Origin: Psychrobacter phenylpyruvicus DSM 7000 = NBRC 102152
Lineage (GTDB): Bacteria; Pseudomonadota; Gammaproteobacteria; Pseudomonadales; Moraxellaceae
Assembly: GCF_000685805.1 (NCBI RefSeq)
Contig: NZ_JMKP01000010.1
Span: 29,362 to 93,361, forward strand
Length of the DNA stretch: 64,000 nucleotides
Direction: 5' to 3'
Below, in pieces: positions 27,569-37,290 of this stretch (positions are counted from its first letter, which is position 1; each line of letters opens with the position of its first letter). The position numbers and the translations under genes are program-made. The notes beneath the pieces were generated by a model. The model made no database searches. It was not told where the DNA came from and was given only the letters and a program-made list of their open reading frames with translations.

Positions 27569-29440
27569 ATGTCTGTATCGACCCCAACTAACCAAAACGG
27601 TTCAAAAGCTGAGCTAACTGCCCCTCCCAAGAAGTCATGGTCTGAAGCGGCCAAAGCTTATTTGGATTCTCGTGTCATTATCATGTTGTTTTTGGGCTTC
27701 TCAGCGGGTATTCCGATTCTACTAATTTTCTCCAGCTTATCGCTGTGGTTACGAGAAGCGGGTATCGATAGAAGTGTGGTGACCATGTTTAGTTGGGCGG
27801 CTTTGGGTTATTCGTTCAAGTTCATTTGGGCCCCCTTAATTGATGCGTTGCCTGTGCCATTTTTGACCAAATGGTTGGGGCGTCGCCGCGGCTGGATGGT
27901 TGTGTCGCAGCTGTTGGTGATATTGGCCATTATCTTAATGGCCCGAGTCAATCCCATTGAAGAGCATGTCTTGGTCTATATGGCGGCCGCAGCAGTGCTT
28001 TTGGGCTTCTCTTCAGCCACCCAAGATATTGTCATTGATGCTTACCGTATTGAGTTGGCGCCCCCTGACATGCAGTCCATCTTATCATCGATCTACGTGT
28101 CCGGATATCGCATTGGTATGATTGTTGCCGGTGCCGGAGCGTTATATCTGGCTGATTACTTTGGTTCTACAGAAGCTTTTTATAGCTATGAGGCGTGGCG
28201 TAATACTTATTACATCATGGCAGCCGTCATGACGTTAGGCTTACTGACTACTTTTGCCAGTTATGAGCCGACCGCTGAGACCTTACAAAAGAATAAGCAG
28301 CAATTAAACCTAAAAGTATTCTTGAGCTATTCTGCTTTATTGTTAATCCCTGGACTGCTATTTGGACTTATTTATCTGATTAATATTGTGGTAAATGAGA
28401 TTTTTAATTCAGCGGTGGCTTTGATTCCCTTGGCTTGGCTACCCGGCATCAAGTTATACTTTATGGTATTGATTGCTGTAGCGCCATTGTTACTGCTGTT
28501 TTTTATCATCAATCAATCGAAGATTATTAATAAAGCGCCTTTAGTGGCTGAAACTCGAAGTGATTATGTGCGATTGGTGCTGTTGTTTGTGGCCGCTGTC
28601 TTTTCCTTCATTGCTTGCTATGTGTTGATGGGTAAAGTGTTGCCAGAGACCGAAGCGGTCTTTATCGGATTTATAGTAGAAACCTTACATTTATTAACCA
28701 GTTTGGCTGCTGCATTGGCCGCGGGATATGTCTTAGTCCAAGCGGGGCTAGTGCGTAAAGAAGTGGCTATGGCGACTTGGATTGATCCTATTCTCGACTT
28801 TTTCCGTCGCTATGGCAAAAAAGCTTTATTGTTATTGGCGTTGATCGGTCTATACCGTATTTCAGATATTGTGGCAGGGGTTATCTCCAACGTCTTCTAT
28901 CAAGATATGGGCTTTAGTAAGACCGATATTGCCAACGCGGTGAAGCTTGTGGGCGTGATTATGAGTATCGGTGGGGGCTTCTTAGGCGGCTTGCTGGCTC
29001 AGCGCTTCCGTATTATGCAAGCGATGATGGTCGGGGCAATCTTGGCCAGTGCCACTAACTTACTGTTTGTTATCTTGACCTACAATCCAGGCAACTTACC
29101 AATCATGTATATGGCCGTTATCTTTGATAACCTAGCGGCAGGTCTTGCCAGTGCTGTATTTATTGCCTTCTTATCAGCGCTGACTTCAATTAGATTTACG
29201 GCAGTACAGTATGCCATTTTCTCATCACTTATGACCTTGATGCCAAAAGTGTTGGGCGGTTACTCTGGAACTATCGTAGATAATATGGGTTATCCGTTCT
29301 TCTTTATCTTCACCTTTGCTATTGGGCTACCGATTTTGTATCTAATTTATGTAGTCGATAAAAAGATTGTCATTGGTGAAAATGATGATCCAGTGGCTGA
29401 TTTAACTGAATCAAATAGCAGTGGTGTTGCCAAAGAGTAG
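27569..29440 (+). CDS. ampG: AmpG-family muropeptide MFS permease
   Basis: Inner-membrane importer of anhydromuropeptides (GlcNAc-anhMurNAc-peptides) for cell-wall recycling. The N-terminal family signature is GFSAGIPILLIFSSLSLWLR, followed by FSWAALGYSFKFIWAPLIDA and GRRRGW. At 623 aa it is longer than E. coli AmpG (491). The excess is spread over extra hydrophobic segments in the middle (~235-400), as in Pseudomonas-type AmpG with 14 segments. The recycling kinase AmgK and MurU are also in this window, which fits the pathway. The stop overlaps no gene; prmC starts 23 bp later. Confidence 0.88.
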   Translation: MSVSTPTNQNGSKAELTAPPKKSWSEAAKAYLDSRVIIMLFLGFSAGIPILLIFSSLSLWLREAGIDRSVVTMFSWAALGYSFKFIWAPLIDALPVPFLTKWLGRRRGWMVVSQLLVILAIILMARVNPIEEHVLVYMAAAAVLLGFSSATQDIVIDAYRIELAPPDMQSILSSIYVSGYRIGMIVAGAGALYLADYFGSTEAFYSYEAWRNTYYIMAAVMTLGLLTTFASYEPTAETLQKNKQQLNLKVFLSYSALLLIPGLLFGLIYLINIVVNEIFNSAVALIPLAWLPGIKLYFMVLIAVAPLLLLFFIINQSKIINKAPLVAETRSDYVRLVLLFVAAVFSFIACYVLMGKVLPETEAVFIGFIVETLHLLTSLAAALAAGYVLVQAGLVRKEVAMATWIDPILDFFRRYGKKALLLLALIGLYRISDIVAGVISNVFYQDMGFSKTDIANAVKLVGVIMSIGGGFLGGLLAQRFRIMQAMMVGAILASATNLLFVILTYNPGNLPIMYMAVIFDNLAAGLASAVFIAFLSALTSIRFTAVQYAIFSSLMTLMPKVLGGYSGTIVDNMGYPFFFIFTFAIGLPILYLIYVVDKKIVIGENDDPVADLTESNSSGVAKE

Positions 29441-29462
29441 TGGGGGTCTAGACAAGACACAT

Positions 29463-30431
29463 ATGACTAATCAAATAGTACGCCAGTCAGTAACAGCCCT
29501 AAAAAAGGCTAACTATGCAGATCTTCCTAGCCACTGGATAACAGACTGGCTATTGCATGTGTTACAAAAGTCGCCGTCATTTTTGATTACCGATGGCGAC
29601 TATCTACTCACAGAAGCTGAACAGCAGCAGTTTGCTGCTGGTATTGCTAACATGCAGTCCGGTACACCACTGGCGTATTTAACCGGCAAGCAAGCCTTTT
29701 GGTCGTTAGAATTTGAGGTCAATGAGCACACTTTGATTCCAAGGCCAGATACTGAGATATTAGTAGAACAAGTGCTAGACTGGATCGCTCAACATAAAAA
29801 TAGCCTAAGTATTTTGAATAACAAACCGATTGTGGCACCTTATCAGCTGTTAGATTTAGGTACAGGGTCGGGTTGTATTGCGATTAGTTTGGCTCATGAG
29901 CTTGCTACTATTTACCCCAAACAGTGGCAGGTAACTGCGCTTGATTTTTCAACTGAAGCGTTAGCGGTGGCCAAACGCAATGCTCAGCTTAATGCGGTCA
30001 GTAATATACAGTTTTTACACAGCGATTGGTTTTCAGTATTAAATGGTTCTGAGACTACTGACAAACCACTATTCGATGTCATCGTCTCTAACCCCCCTTA
30101 TATCGTCGATAATGACCAACACTTAGACAAGCTCAAAGCTGAGCCGCTATCCGCTTTAGTTGCAGCAGATAATGGACTGGCGGATATTAAGCATATTGCC
30201 AATGAAGCAGCAAAGTATTTACGGCAAGGTGGACTGCTCGCCATTGAACATGGCTATGACCAAGGTGAGGCGGTACGTCAGATTTTTGATGAAGCTGGGT
30301 TTCGTCAGGTGAACACTGTTCAAGATTATGGTGGTAATGATAGGGTGACGATGGGGATTTATACTAAGTCATTTAACAATTCCCAAAACATACCTACTAA
30401 ATATAGTAAAAAAAATAATCATAATAATTAA
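29463..30431 (+). CDS. prmC: peptide chain release factor N5-glutamine methyltransferase PrmC
   Basis: SAM-dependent methyltransferase that methylates the GGQ glutamine of release factors RF1 and RF2. N-terminal helical domain (1-90) with TPLAYLTGKQAFWSLEFEV, then the Rossmann domain with SAM motif LDLGTGSGCIAISLA and the substrate-binding NPPY tetrapeptide (VSNPPYIV). I chose ATG 29463; an upstream TTG/GTG-type extension would overlap ampG. The last ~15 residues are Asn/Lys-rich and lie after the normal family end, so they may be a dispensable tail. 322 aa versus 277 in E. coli. Confidence 0.92.
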   Translation: MTNQIVRQSVTALKKANYADLPSHWITDWLLHVLQKSPSFLITDGDYLLTEAEQQQFAAGIANMQSGTPLAYLTGKQAFWSLEFEVNEHTLIPRPDTEILVEQVLDWIAQHKNSLSILNNKPIVAPYQLLDLGTGSGCIAISLAHELATIYPKQWQVTALDFSTEALAVAKRNAQLNAVSNIQFLHSDWFSVLNGSETTDKPLFDVIVSNPPYIVDNDQHLDKLKAEPLSALVAADNGLADIKHIANEAAKYLRQGGLLAIEHGYDQGEAVRQIFDEAGFRQVNTVQDYGGNDRVTMGIYTKSFNNSQNIPTKYSKKNNHNN

Positions 30432-30836
30432 ATATAATCGTGCTGTTGATTTTTAATTGATCTAATAAAAGAATCCCCGTTATTATTTTTAATAACTGGG
30501 CTTTGCTGATTTTAATTAAGGGGTGAACAAGGATTTTATAGCCAGAGTAGGGTGGGTTAGTGATAGCGTAACCCACCATATTTAATTAATAAATAAAATT
30601 ATTATTGGTGAGTTACGTTTTAAGTGCACTCTCTACGAGAGTTTATTAAACCTAATCCAGCCTACGAGAAATTGTCTACTACGATGGATAGCTTCGATGT
30701 GAATAATGATTGATGCTAAACGCATTATGTTGCTGGGCTAAAGCCCAGCCTACTCGCTTATCTATTCTTTATCGGTACGCAAGATACACTTTACATTAAG
30801 CGTTGAGATAGTGATAACCGTAAACTAAATATGTAT
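30432..30836. repeat. intergenic cluster of REP-like hairpins
   Basis: This ~400-bp gap has no gene but several perfect palindromes. GGTGGGTTA / TAACCCACC (30551-30577, 9-nt loop) and GCTGGGCT / AGCCCAGC (30732-30749) stand out. Smaller ones are ACTCTC / GAGAGT (30628-30642) and a CCCGTTATTA / TAATAACTGGG-like hairpin near 30476-30501 that may end prmC transcription. The words 'gtagggtgggtta' and 'gtaggctgggc' resemble dispersed REP elements seen in many gammaproteobacterial gaps. Confidence 0.6.
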
Positions 30837-31448
30837 TTAATTTTTAATAACCACAAACTGGACCACAGCACTGTCTCCTTGATGCATTTTGCCTTCCATC
30901 ACATGGCGATGCGTTTCGACTGCAACAATCTCTTGCAGGCCTGATAGTTCTTGCCGTAAACCCTCAAGTGACATAAACATCTCAGGCTTAGATGCTGGTG
31001 GACCGCCAATGCCTGACATTTTAGGCTGCTCAGCGGTATAGGCTTCTAAGATAAATACCCCATTTGGTTTTAGTGAGCTTAGCACTTGTTGATGAACATG
31101 CTGGCGGATATCAGCAGGCATATGGGCCCAAATCGAGACAATAGCGTCCCACTTTGCAACCCCAAAATCAAAATCTGCCAAATTTGCAACTATAGTAGTA
31201 ATAGATACGCCTTTTTGTTCGGCAAGCTTTTGGGCTTTTTGTAATCCTACCTCTGATAAATCGACAGCTGTAACATCAAAGCCTTGCTCGGCTAGAAAAA
31301 CCGCATTGCGCCCTTCGCCCTCAGCGATACATAACACTTGTTTTTTGTCAGTATCATTATTTTTGATAAATTTGAGGGTTTGTTGTAAAAAGTCATTGGC
31401 ATCTGTGCCATAAATATATTCTTGCTGTTTATAGCGCTCATCCCACAT
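30837..31448 (-). CDS. class I SAM-dependent methyltransferase (TehB-like)
   Basis: Small methyltransferase of 203 aa. The N-terminus MWDERYKQQEYIYG is typical of TehB/thiol-methyltransferase-like proteins. The SAM site is VLCIAEGEGRNAVFLAEQG, with the acidic VTAVDLS after strand 2. C-terminal residues include GVFILEAYT. Substrate unknown; tellurite-type function is only by resemblance. I chose ATG 31448 with AAGGA 9 bp upstream. The longer open frame would run into rlmKL, which ends 17 bp upstream, so the two are co-transcribed. Confidence 0.85.
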   Translation of the reverse strand: MWDERYKQQEYIYGTDANDFLQQTLKFIKNNDTDKKQVLCIAEGEGRNAVFLAEQGFDVTAVDLSEVGLQKAQKLAEQKGVSITTIVANLADFDFGVAKWDAIVSIWAHMPADIRQHVHQQVLSSLKPNGVFILEAYTAEQPKMSGIGGPPASKPEMFMSLEGLRQELSGLQEIVAVETHRHVMEGKMHQGDSAVVQFVVIKN

Positions 31449-31464
31449 GAGTATATCCTTACAA

Positions 31465-33891
31465 TTAAAGCTTATGACGAATCTCAAAACTTTGGTGAAT
31501 CGGTTTTTTGGGGTTAAAGTCAAAGCCAATGGTTTCATTGGTAATCTCAGTGACATCATAACGCTCATAAAGCTCTTCATCTAACTCAAATTTAGTAAAG
31601 TTATTTGAGAAGTAAATCACTCCGCCATTGGCTAAACGGTTCATCGCTCGGTTGATAAGGGCCGTGTGATCACGTTGTACATCAAAAGTGCCTTGGAATT
31701 TCTTCGAGTTTGAAAACGTTGGTGGGTCAATAAAGATAACGTCAAACTGATCGGTATTGTCTTTAATCCAATCGAAGATATCCGAGGCAATAAATTGATA
31801 GCGGCTGGTGGTCACATCTAGGCCGTTTAGCGCAAAGTTTTGCTTGCCCCAATCCAGATAATTCTGAGATAAGTCGACACTAGTCACCGATTTTGCACCG
31901 CCAAGGGCAGCGTGGACACTCGCAGTACAAGTATAGGCGAACAGGTTCAACACATCGGCACCACGACTGGCCGAGCGAATCATGCTGCGCATATTACGGT
32001 GGTCAATAAATAGACCGGTGTCTAAATAATCGGTAAAGTTGACATAGAAATAAGCACCGTCCTCTTGTACCACATGCATCTTACGCTTTTTCTGAGCCAG
32101 ACGCTCCGCTTCTTGACGTTTGGCTTCTTCACGCGCCTGTTGGAACTTGTTGCCTTTGTAGCGATTGCGGTTGTCTTTTTTTGGTTCGGGAGCGTCTTTA
32201 CTGGCTTTACCCTCTTTAGAGGGGCTTTCTGGGTTGCCATACTGGGTATTACCAACCTGACGCGCACGGGTTTTGATAAAGATTTGTTCACGGTTAATAC
32301 CAAACACTTCACGAATACCCATTAATGCTAAGTTAAAGCGTTTGCGAGCGGTCTCTGGTGGAATGGTCTTTGGTGGTGCCCACTCTTGTACATGAACGTA
32401 GTCGCCATACACATCGATAGCCACTTTATAATCAGGCAAATCGGCATCATAAACACGCAAGTTGGTCACGTCTTCTTTGGTAGCCAGTTTTTTTAGATGC
32501 GCCACATTCTTTTGTAGGCGATTGACAAAGTCTTGTGCTTCCTCGACTTCAATCTTTTGGCGCTCAAAGCGATCGATTAAGCTTTCACCTTCTTTACGTA
32601 GTAATTGACCGTATCTGAAATAGACAGTGATGGCTCCGTTATGGCAACGTAGGGTTTGCGGCTCATCTAAAGGCAGCACATCAGCTTGCTCAACGTGGGC
32701 AGCTAATAGGCCTAACATAGGTTGATATTTTTGTTTAGCAAATATGTCTTGTAGGGTTAGCCCTAGGCCTTGATATAAAGGCTTGATAAAGTCGCTATCA
32801 CCTAAACGCTCACCATACGGTGGGTTGGTGATGATAAGAGGGCGTTTAAGTTTACGATCTAATAACGGCTTGGCCAAAGCAATCTTCAGTTGAGACAGTG
32901 GGCGCTGCTCTAAAGTTAAATGCGGAATCAGCTCAATCAGACCGGCAGCGATTAAGTTTTTATGCACCGCTTTAATGGCGCCTGCATCGGCATCGAAGCC
33001 CATAATGGTCGGTAATTTGCCAGCGGCAGCTTTTTCTAGTCCATTATGGAAACGCTGCTGGGCATCCACCACACACTGTTGCCACAGCTCGCTGTCATGC
33101 TCCTGCCAGTTATAAAAACCAAATTGTGACTCGGCTTTATCAATACCCACCGCATAATCGCAATGCATCAATAGGGCTTCGATAATAAAGGTACCTGAAC
33201 CACACATAGGGTCAATTAAGGCACTGTAGCTGTTTTTCTTTTTGTGCCAACCGACGGTATATAATAGGCCAGCGGCTAAGTTTTCTTTTAATGGCGCATC
33301 AGTCATGGCGACACGGTAGCCGCGGCGGTGCAAACTGGTGCCTGATAAGTCTAAGAAAATCTCAGCCTGCTTCTCATTAACGGTGGCATAAATAGGAAAG
33401 TCTGGGTTACTGCTGTCGACATCAGGACGGGCATCTAGCTTTTCGCTAAAGGTGTCCGCAATAGCATCTTTGATACGTAGCATGGCAAACTGTTGGCTGA
33501 CTTGAACCCTTTTATCGACACTCATACGAATTGCAAAAGTATTGTCTAAGCCAAACCACTCAGTCCAATCTACGGTACGAGCCAGACCATTTAGCTGTTC
33601 TGCCACATCATAGTCTTTATTGATATTACGCTTTTTGATAGGCAACAAGACACGTGAGGCCACTCGTGACCACAGACAAATTTGATAAATCTGTTCTAAA
33701 GTAGCGTTGATGGCAATACGGCCCGTGCCTTTTAGTTCACAGCCAATCTCCATGCTAGCCAGTTCCGTTTGCAGCGGAGCTTCTAATCCATCGGCGCAGG
33801 TAACGATGATGTCAAAGCGTTTGTTTGAGGCTACAGGCTGGGTATTTAGATCGTTGCTGTTAGAGATGTTTTCTGTTGTGGGGGTGGACAT
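31465..33891 (-). CDS. rlmL: bifunctional 23S rRNA methyltransferase RlmKL
   Basis: Fusion enzyme methylating 23S rRNA G2445 (N2, RlmL half) and G2069 (N7, RlmK half). Order: THUMP domain (~25-160), RlmL methyltransferase with IDPMCGSGTFIIEAL and the NPPY motif (ITNPPYGERLGDSD), then the RlmK domain with LFAYTCTASVHAALGGA and DVIFIDPPTFSNS. At 808 aa it exceeds E. coli (702). The difference is mostly a basic, low-complexity linker (~560-610, rich in K/E/R) between the two catalytic halves. The N-terminal ~20 residues are also extra. Confidence 0.94.
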   Translation of the reverse strand: MSTPTTENISNSNDLNTQPVASNKRFDIIVTCADGLEAPLQTELASMEIGCELKGTGRIAINATLEQIYQICLWSRVASRVLLPIKKRNINKDYDVAEQLNGLARTVDWTEWFGLDNTFAIRMSVDKRVQVSQQFAMLRIKDAIADTFSEKLDARPDVDSSNPDFPIYATVNEKQAEIFLDLSGTSLHRRGYRVAMTDAPLKENLAAGLLYTVGWHKKKNSYSALIDPMCGSGTFIIEALLMHCDYAVGIDKAESQFGFYNWQEHDSELWQQCVVDAQQRFHNGLEKAAAGKLPTIMGFDADAGAIKAVHKNLIAAGLIELIPHLTLEQRPLSQLKIALAKPLLDRKLKRPLIITNPPYGERLGDSDFIKPLYQGLGLTLQDIFAKQKYQPMLGLLAAHVEQADVLPLDEPQTLRCHNGAITVYFRYGQLLRKEGESLIDRFERQKIEVEEAQDFVNRLQKNVAHLKKLATKEDVTNLRVYDADLPDYKVAIDVYGDYVHVQEWAPPKTIPPETARKRFNLALMGIREVFGINREQIFIKTRARQVGNTQYGNPESPSKEGKASKDAPEPKKDNRNRYKGNKFQQAREEAKRQEAERLAQKKRKMHVVQEDGAYFYVNFTDYLDTGLFIDHRNMRSMIRSASRGADVLNLFAYTCTASVHAALGGAKSVTSVDLSQNYLDWGKQNFALNGLDVTTSRYQFIASDIFDWIKDNTDQFDVIFIDPPTFSNSKKFQGTFDVQRDHTALINRAMNRLANGGVIYFSNNFTKFELDEELYERYDVTEITNETIGFDFNPKKPIHQSFEIRHKL

Positions 33892-34184
33892 AGTTGGCCT
33901 TTACGTTGTATTTATTAATTCAAATTTACTAATGTAATCTTCAGGCAGCTAAGCTAAATAGCAGAGACTGACTGTTAAATGAATTGAGTGTTAATGTTTT
34001 ATATAAAAAAAGATGAATGATAGTGATAAGTAGGCTGCTAAATAAGCCAGTAGGTGGGAGTGATATGTTAATTACTAGTGATTTTACCACACTCATCTAC
34101 TAGGAGATAACCAGGCTCTATAAATAAGCCAAATTTTGTGCCATTTATCGGCGGTTAGTCACAAAAGTCGTTTAATGCTACAGA

Positions 34185-35366
34185 TTATTTATTAGCCTCT
34201 GGCTGACTTTGTGCAGAAGATGGTTGCAATTGGGCCTCAATATCAGCTGCTTTGGTATCGGCAGGCATGACAAGTTTCATGTGAGGATAGGGGATGTTAA
34301 TGCCTTCTTTTTCAAAGCCTACTTTGATCTTTTCATGTAAGGTTTCTTTGATAACGGGCATACGAGCCACGGCGGCAGGTTTCACCCAGTAGCGGATAAT
34401 AAATACCGTCCCAAAGTCGCTGATATGGTCAACCGTGGCTAAAGGCTCTGGACGCTTTAGAATATTTTCCGTCTCATCGAGCACCTTCATAATAACTTTT
34501 CTGGCTTGCTCAATATCAGCTTCTAGAGCAATACGGGCCCTGATGTCAAAGCGAATAAAGTTCTTTGAGGTTAAGTTAGTGACCTCGGAGGAGGCGACGG
34601 TCGCATTGGGAATAATGACCGTGATGTTGTCTCGAGTCAAGATATGGGTAGTGCGTAACGAGATGAGAATAACCCGGCCTTCGTTTTCGCCAATACTAAT
34701 CCAGTCCCCGACCTTAAAAGACTGCTCTAGCAAAATGGTAATTCCCGAGATAAAGTTAGCAATGGTGGACTGCGCCGCAAAACCCACTGCCAAACCCAAA
34801 ATACCCAGACCGGCTACTAACGACACGATATCGAAGCCAAACTGAGCCATAACACTGGCCAGTCCTAGCACTATAATTAATACTGAGAATACGTTTTTTA
34901 GCAGCTGTTCTATCGAGGCATTAAGTCCATAATGCTTTAGAACTCGGCTGATAACTTGTTCAGATGAGGTCCATAGTACGTAATAAATACCGGCCCATAT
35001 ACTGGCTTTGGCCGTTGCAGATACGGTGGTAGGCTCAACATTTATCTGACTCATTACCGCCAGTACACAGCTGACCAGCCATATGTAGCGTAATACAGAG
35101 CGAATGATGCTTAAGCGTCGGTCTGATAGCTTTAATTGCTCTTGATAGCGCTTAGCAATATAGGTAAATAGCCAATAGAGAAAGCCGACAATCATTAACA
35201 GAATAATAATTTTTATGGTGGTGCTGGCAAGTTCCACCCCGCGAGAAGCCCAGTCTCGACTCTCTTCTTCCAAATCGCCCCCAATTGCAAGATATAAGCT
35301 CGAATACAAATCGTGCATAATGTCTTGAAAAAATGCGCTAATTTTTGAGCCAGTCTCTCTTGCCAT
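34185..35366 (-). CDS. MscS-family mechanosensitive ion channel
   Basis: Small-conductance-type channel for osmotic down-shock. Four hydrophobic segments in the first ~200 residues; the pore-lining helix reads LVAGLGILGLAVGFAAQSTI, followed by the beta domain start NFISGITILLEQSFKVGDWI. The C-terminal alpha/beta domain ends in INIPYPHMKLVMP as in MscS. A ~20-residue Ser/Gln/Ala tail follows. At 393 aa it is larger than MscS (286) because of an N-terminal soluble part and an extra helix pair. Confidence 0.92.
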   Translation of the reverse strand: MARETGSKISAFFQDIMHDLYSSLYLAIGGDLEEESRDWASRGVELASTTIKIIILLMIVGFLYWLFTYIAKRYQEQLKLSDRRLSIIRSVLRYIWLVSCVLAVMSQINVEPTTVSATAKASIWAGIYYVLWTSSEQVISRVLKHYGLNASIEQLLKNVFSVLIIVLGLASVMAQFGFDIVSLVAGLGILGLAVGFAAQSTIANFISGITILLEQSFKVGDWISIGENEGRVILISLRTTHILTRDNITVIIPNATVASSEVTNLTSKNFIRFDIRARIALEADIEQARKVIMKVLDETENILKRPEPLATVDHISDFGTVFIIRYWVKPAAVARMPVIKETLHEKIKVGFEKEGINIPYPHMKLVMPADTKAADIEAQLQPSSAQSQPEANK

Positions 35367-35520
35367 TGGTAATCCTATAATGGGTCATTGTCTAAGGGAA
35401 TCTGTTATAACTGCGTAGATAGTCTTAATATACAACAAAATTAGATAAAGTTGAGTATGCCTTGTTCGTAGCTTCCTTAGTTTATATAAGTTAGTTTTTT
35501 AAAAATGCTCACTTATTATA

Positions 35521-35553
35521 AAAAAACCCTGCAGCGATATGGCAGGGTTTTTT
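35521..35553 (-). terminator. terminator after the disulfide reductase gene
   Basis: A 12-bp perfect stem (AAAAAACCCTGC / GCAGGGTTTTTT) encloses a 9-nt loop. It works in both directions, but only the leftward gene ends next to it. Confidence 0.88.
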
Positions 35554-35570
35554 GTGATAGACAAAATAAA

Positions 35571-37118
35571 TTATGAATTAAACTTATTGATCTTGCCTAT
35601 GGTGTCACGTAAGGCGGTGCGTAACCCTTCAAGAATAGTAGGATGGTAGAAGGGACTGGCCAGTAAGCCGTCGATATCTACTTCATTGGTAATGGCTGTG
35701 ACCAAGATATGAGCAATATACTCGGCATCTGGGCCCACCATACTTGCCCCTAATATCAACTCAGTTTTCGGACAAGCATAAATGCGAAGTAGGCCACAGT
35801 TGACACCCATTACTCGACTACGTCCTTGATTGTCAAAGCTCACCTCACCGATGACATACGGACGTCCTTCTTCTTTAATGTCTGATAAAGACTGACCCAC
35901 GTTCATAATTTGTGGTGCACTGAATATTATTGACATGGAAGTGGTTGCTGTTTGCGACTTATCGGGTGACATGTCATTCAGCATATTACTGTCTTCAGAG
36001 CAGTCTGGATCTTTGGCAATGGCATCGCTCATACTGATTTTATCGGCTAGACCCGCTATCTTCAAAGCCACCTCTTTGCCCGATAAATAGCCCTCATTAC
36101 TGGAGACATGCAGTAGCGGTAGATAGGCATTGGCATCGCCAACTATATAGACATTGGTACCTTCAATTTTACCGGTTATTTTATCCAACTTTAGCGGACG
36201 ATTTTTGTCATCTAACTGCACCCCCACATGCTCAAGCCCTAGGGTATGCAATGAGTTGCGGCGTCCGGTAGCTGCCAGTACTTTCTCACCACGCCAAGTC
36301 TGTGAATTGCCTTCAGCGTCAGTATAATGGATAACCGCTTGGCTCTCACTATTAACTTCTTCTCGAGATACTTCATCAATACGGGTATTGAGACGTAAAT
36401 CTAACTGATTGGAAAAACAAGCAATGGCTTTTTGATTAATGGCCTCGTCTTTTAAGCCACCCACTTTTTCATTGCGATTGAAGAGTGCAACCTCAACACC
36501 GAGTCGACTCATTGCCTGAGCCAGTTCAAGGCCAATAGCTCCTGCACCTATTACCGCCATAGATTTAGGTAAATCTGGCAGCTCAAAAATGGTATCAGAA
36601 GTAATTAGAGTATCGCCTAATGCCAATTTCCAGCCTTCAGGCACAAAAGGCTTTGATCCAGTGGCGATAATAACATGATCGGCTTGGATGTACTGGATAT
36701 CACCCTCTGCGGTATGCGCTTCAATCAATCCGGATTCTGAAAAAACAGCACGACCATGTATTTTATTATTATCGTCCCAGCTCTCTACATTCTTTAGGGC
36801 GAAACCTGCAAAACGATCTCGCTCATCCTGCACCCGCTTCATAACCTGCTTACCGTTAATGGTGGCATTACCTTCTATCCCAAATTCTTTAGAATGGCTG
36901 GCATGGTAAGCACGATCGGCGGCTGCAATCAATAATTTACTCGGCATACAGCCCATGGTGGTACAAGTAGTGGACCAGATACCTTCATTAATAATAACCA
37001 CATTATCTGTGACTTTGCTGATTTGACGATAAGCGTTATGACCCGCAGTACCGGCACCGATGACGGCGGCATCAACGTGGCGAATGGATTTCTCGGAGGG
37101 AGATTGGGATTTTGTCAT
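35571..37118 (-). CDS. class I pyridine nucleotide-disulfide oxidoreductase (dihydrolipoyl dehydrogenase-like)
   Basis: FAD-dependent disulfide reductase. FAD motif AAVIGAGTAGHNAYRQ (residues ~18-33). The redox-active pair is C-x4-C in STTCTTMGCMPSKLL. The NAD motif is AVIGAGAIGLELAQAMSRLG near 195. The C-terminal catalytic dyad is H-x4-E in FYHPTILEG. It is annotated Lpd-like by resemblance; no E1/E2 ketoacid dehydrogenase genes are adjacent, so the partner is unclear. An unusual hydrophilic insertion (~370-400, Asp/Ser/Met-rich) lies before the dimerisation domain and explains the 515-aa length versus ~475. Confidence 0.86.
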   Translation of the reverse strand: MTKSQSPSEKSIRHVDAAVIGAGTAGHNAYRQISKVTDNVVIINEGIWSTTCTTMGCMPSKLLIAAADRAYHASHSKEFGIEGNATINGKQVMKRVQDERDRFAGFALKNVESWDDNNKIHGRAVFSESGLIEAHTAEGDIQYIQADHVIIATGSKPFVPEGWKLALGDTLITSDTIFELPDLPKSMAVIGAGAIGLELAQAMSRLGVEVALFNRNEKVGGLKDEAINQKAIACFSNQLDLRLNTRIDEVSREEVNSESQAVIHYTDAEGNSQTWRGEKVLAATGRRNSLHTLGLEHVGVQLDDKNRPLKLDKITGKIEGTNVYIVGDANAYLPLLHVSSNEGYLSGKEVALKIAGLADKISMSDAIAKDPDCSEDSNMLNDMSPDKSQTATTSMSIIFSAPQIMNVGQSLSDIKEEGRPYVIGEVSFDNQGRSRVMGVNCGLLRIYACPKTELILGASMVGPDAEYIAHILVTAITNEVDIDGLLASPFYHPTILEGLRTALRDTIGKINKFNS

Positions 37119-37290
37119 AAGTCTTTCCTAAAAAATGGTTCTAGTTAATGTTTTTATTATGAATACTGCTAGGAACAATTGCCGTAAAGAACCGGTATGG
37201 ACTTTGCCTTACCGGTCGGTACTAAAGGGGTAATTATCAGATTAACTTCTTAAGTATAGCTAAGCTGAGTTAAGTCTAGATAAACCGAGT

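Noticed and set aside
34435..34845. 136-aa open frame antisense to the MscS gene
   Set aside because: Same reasoning: complement of conserved MscS sequence, no independent signals.
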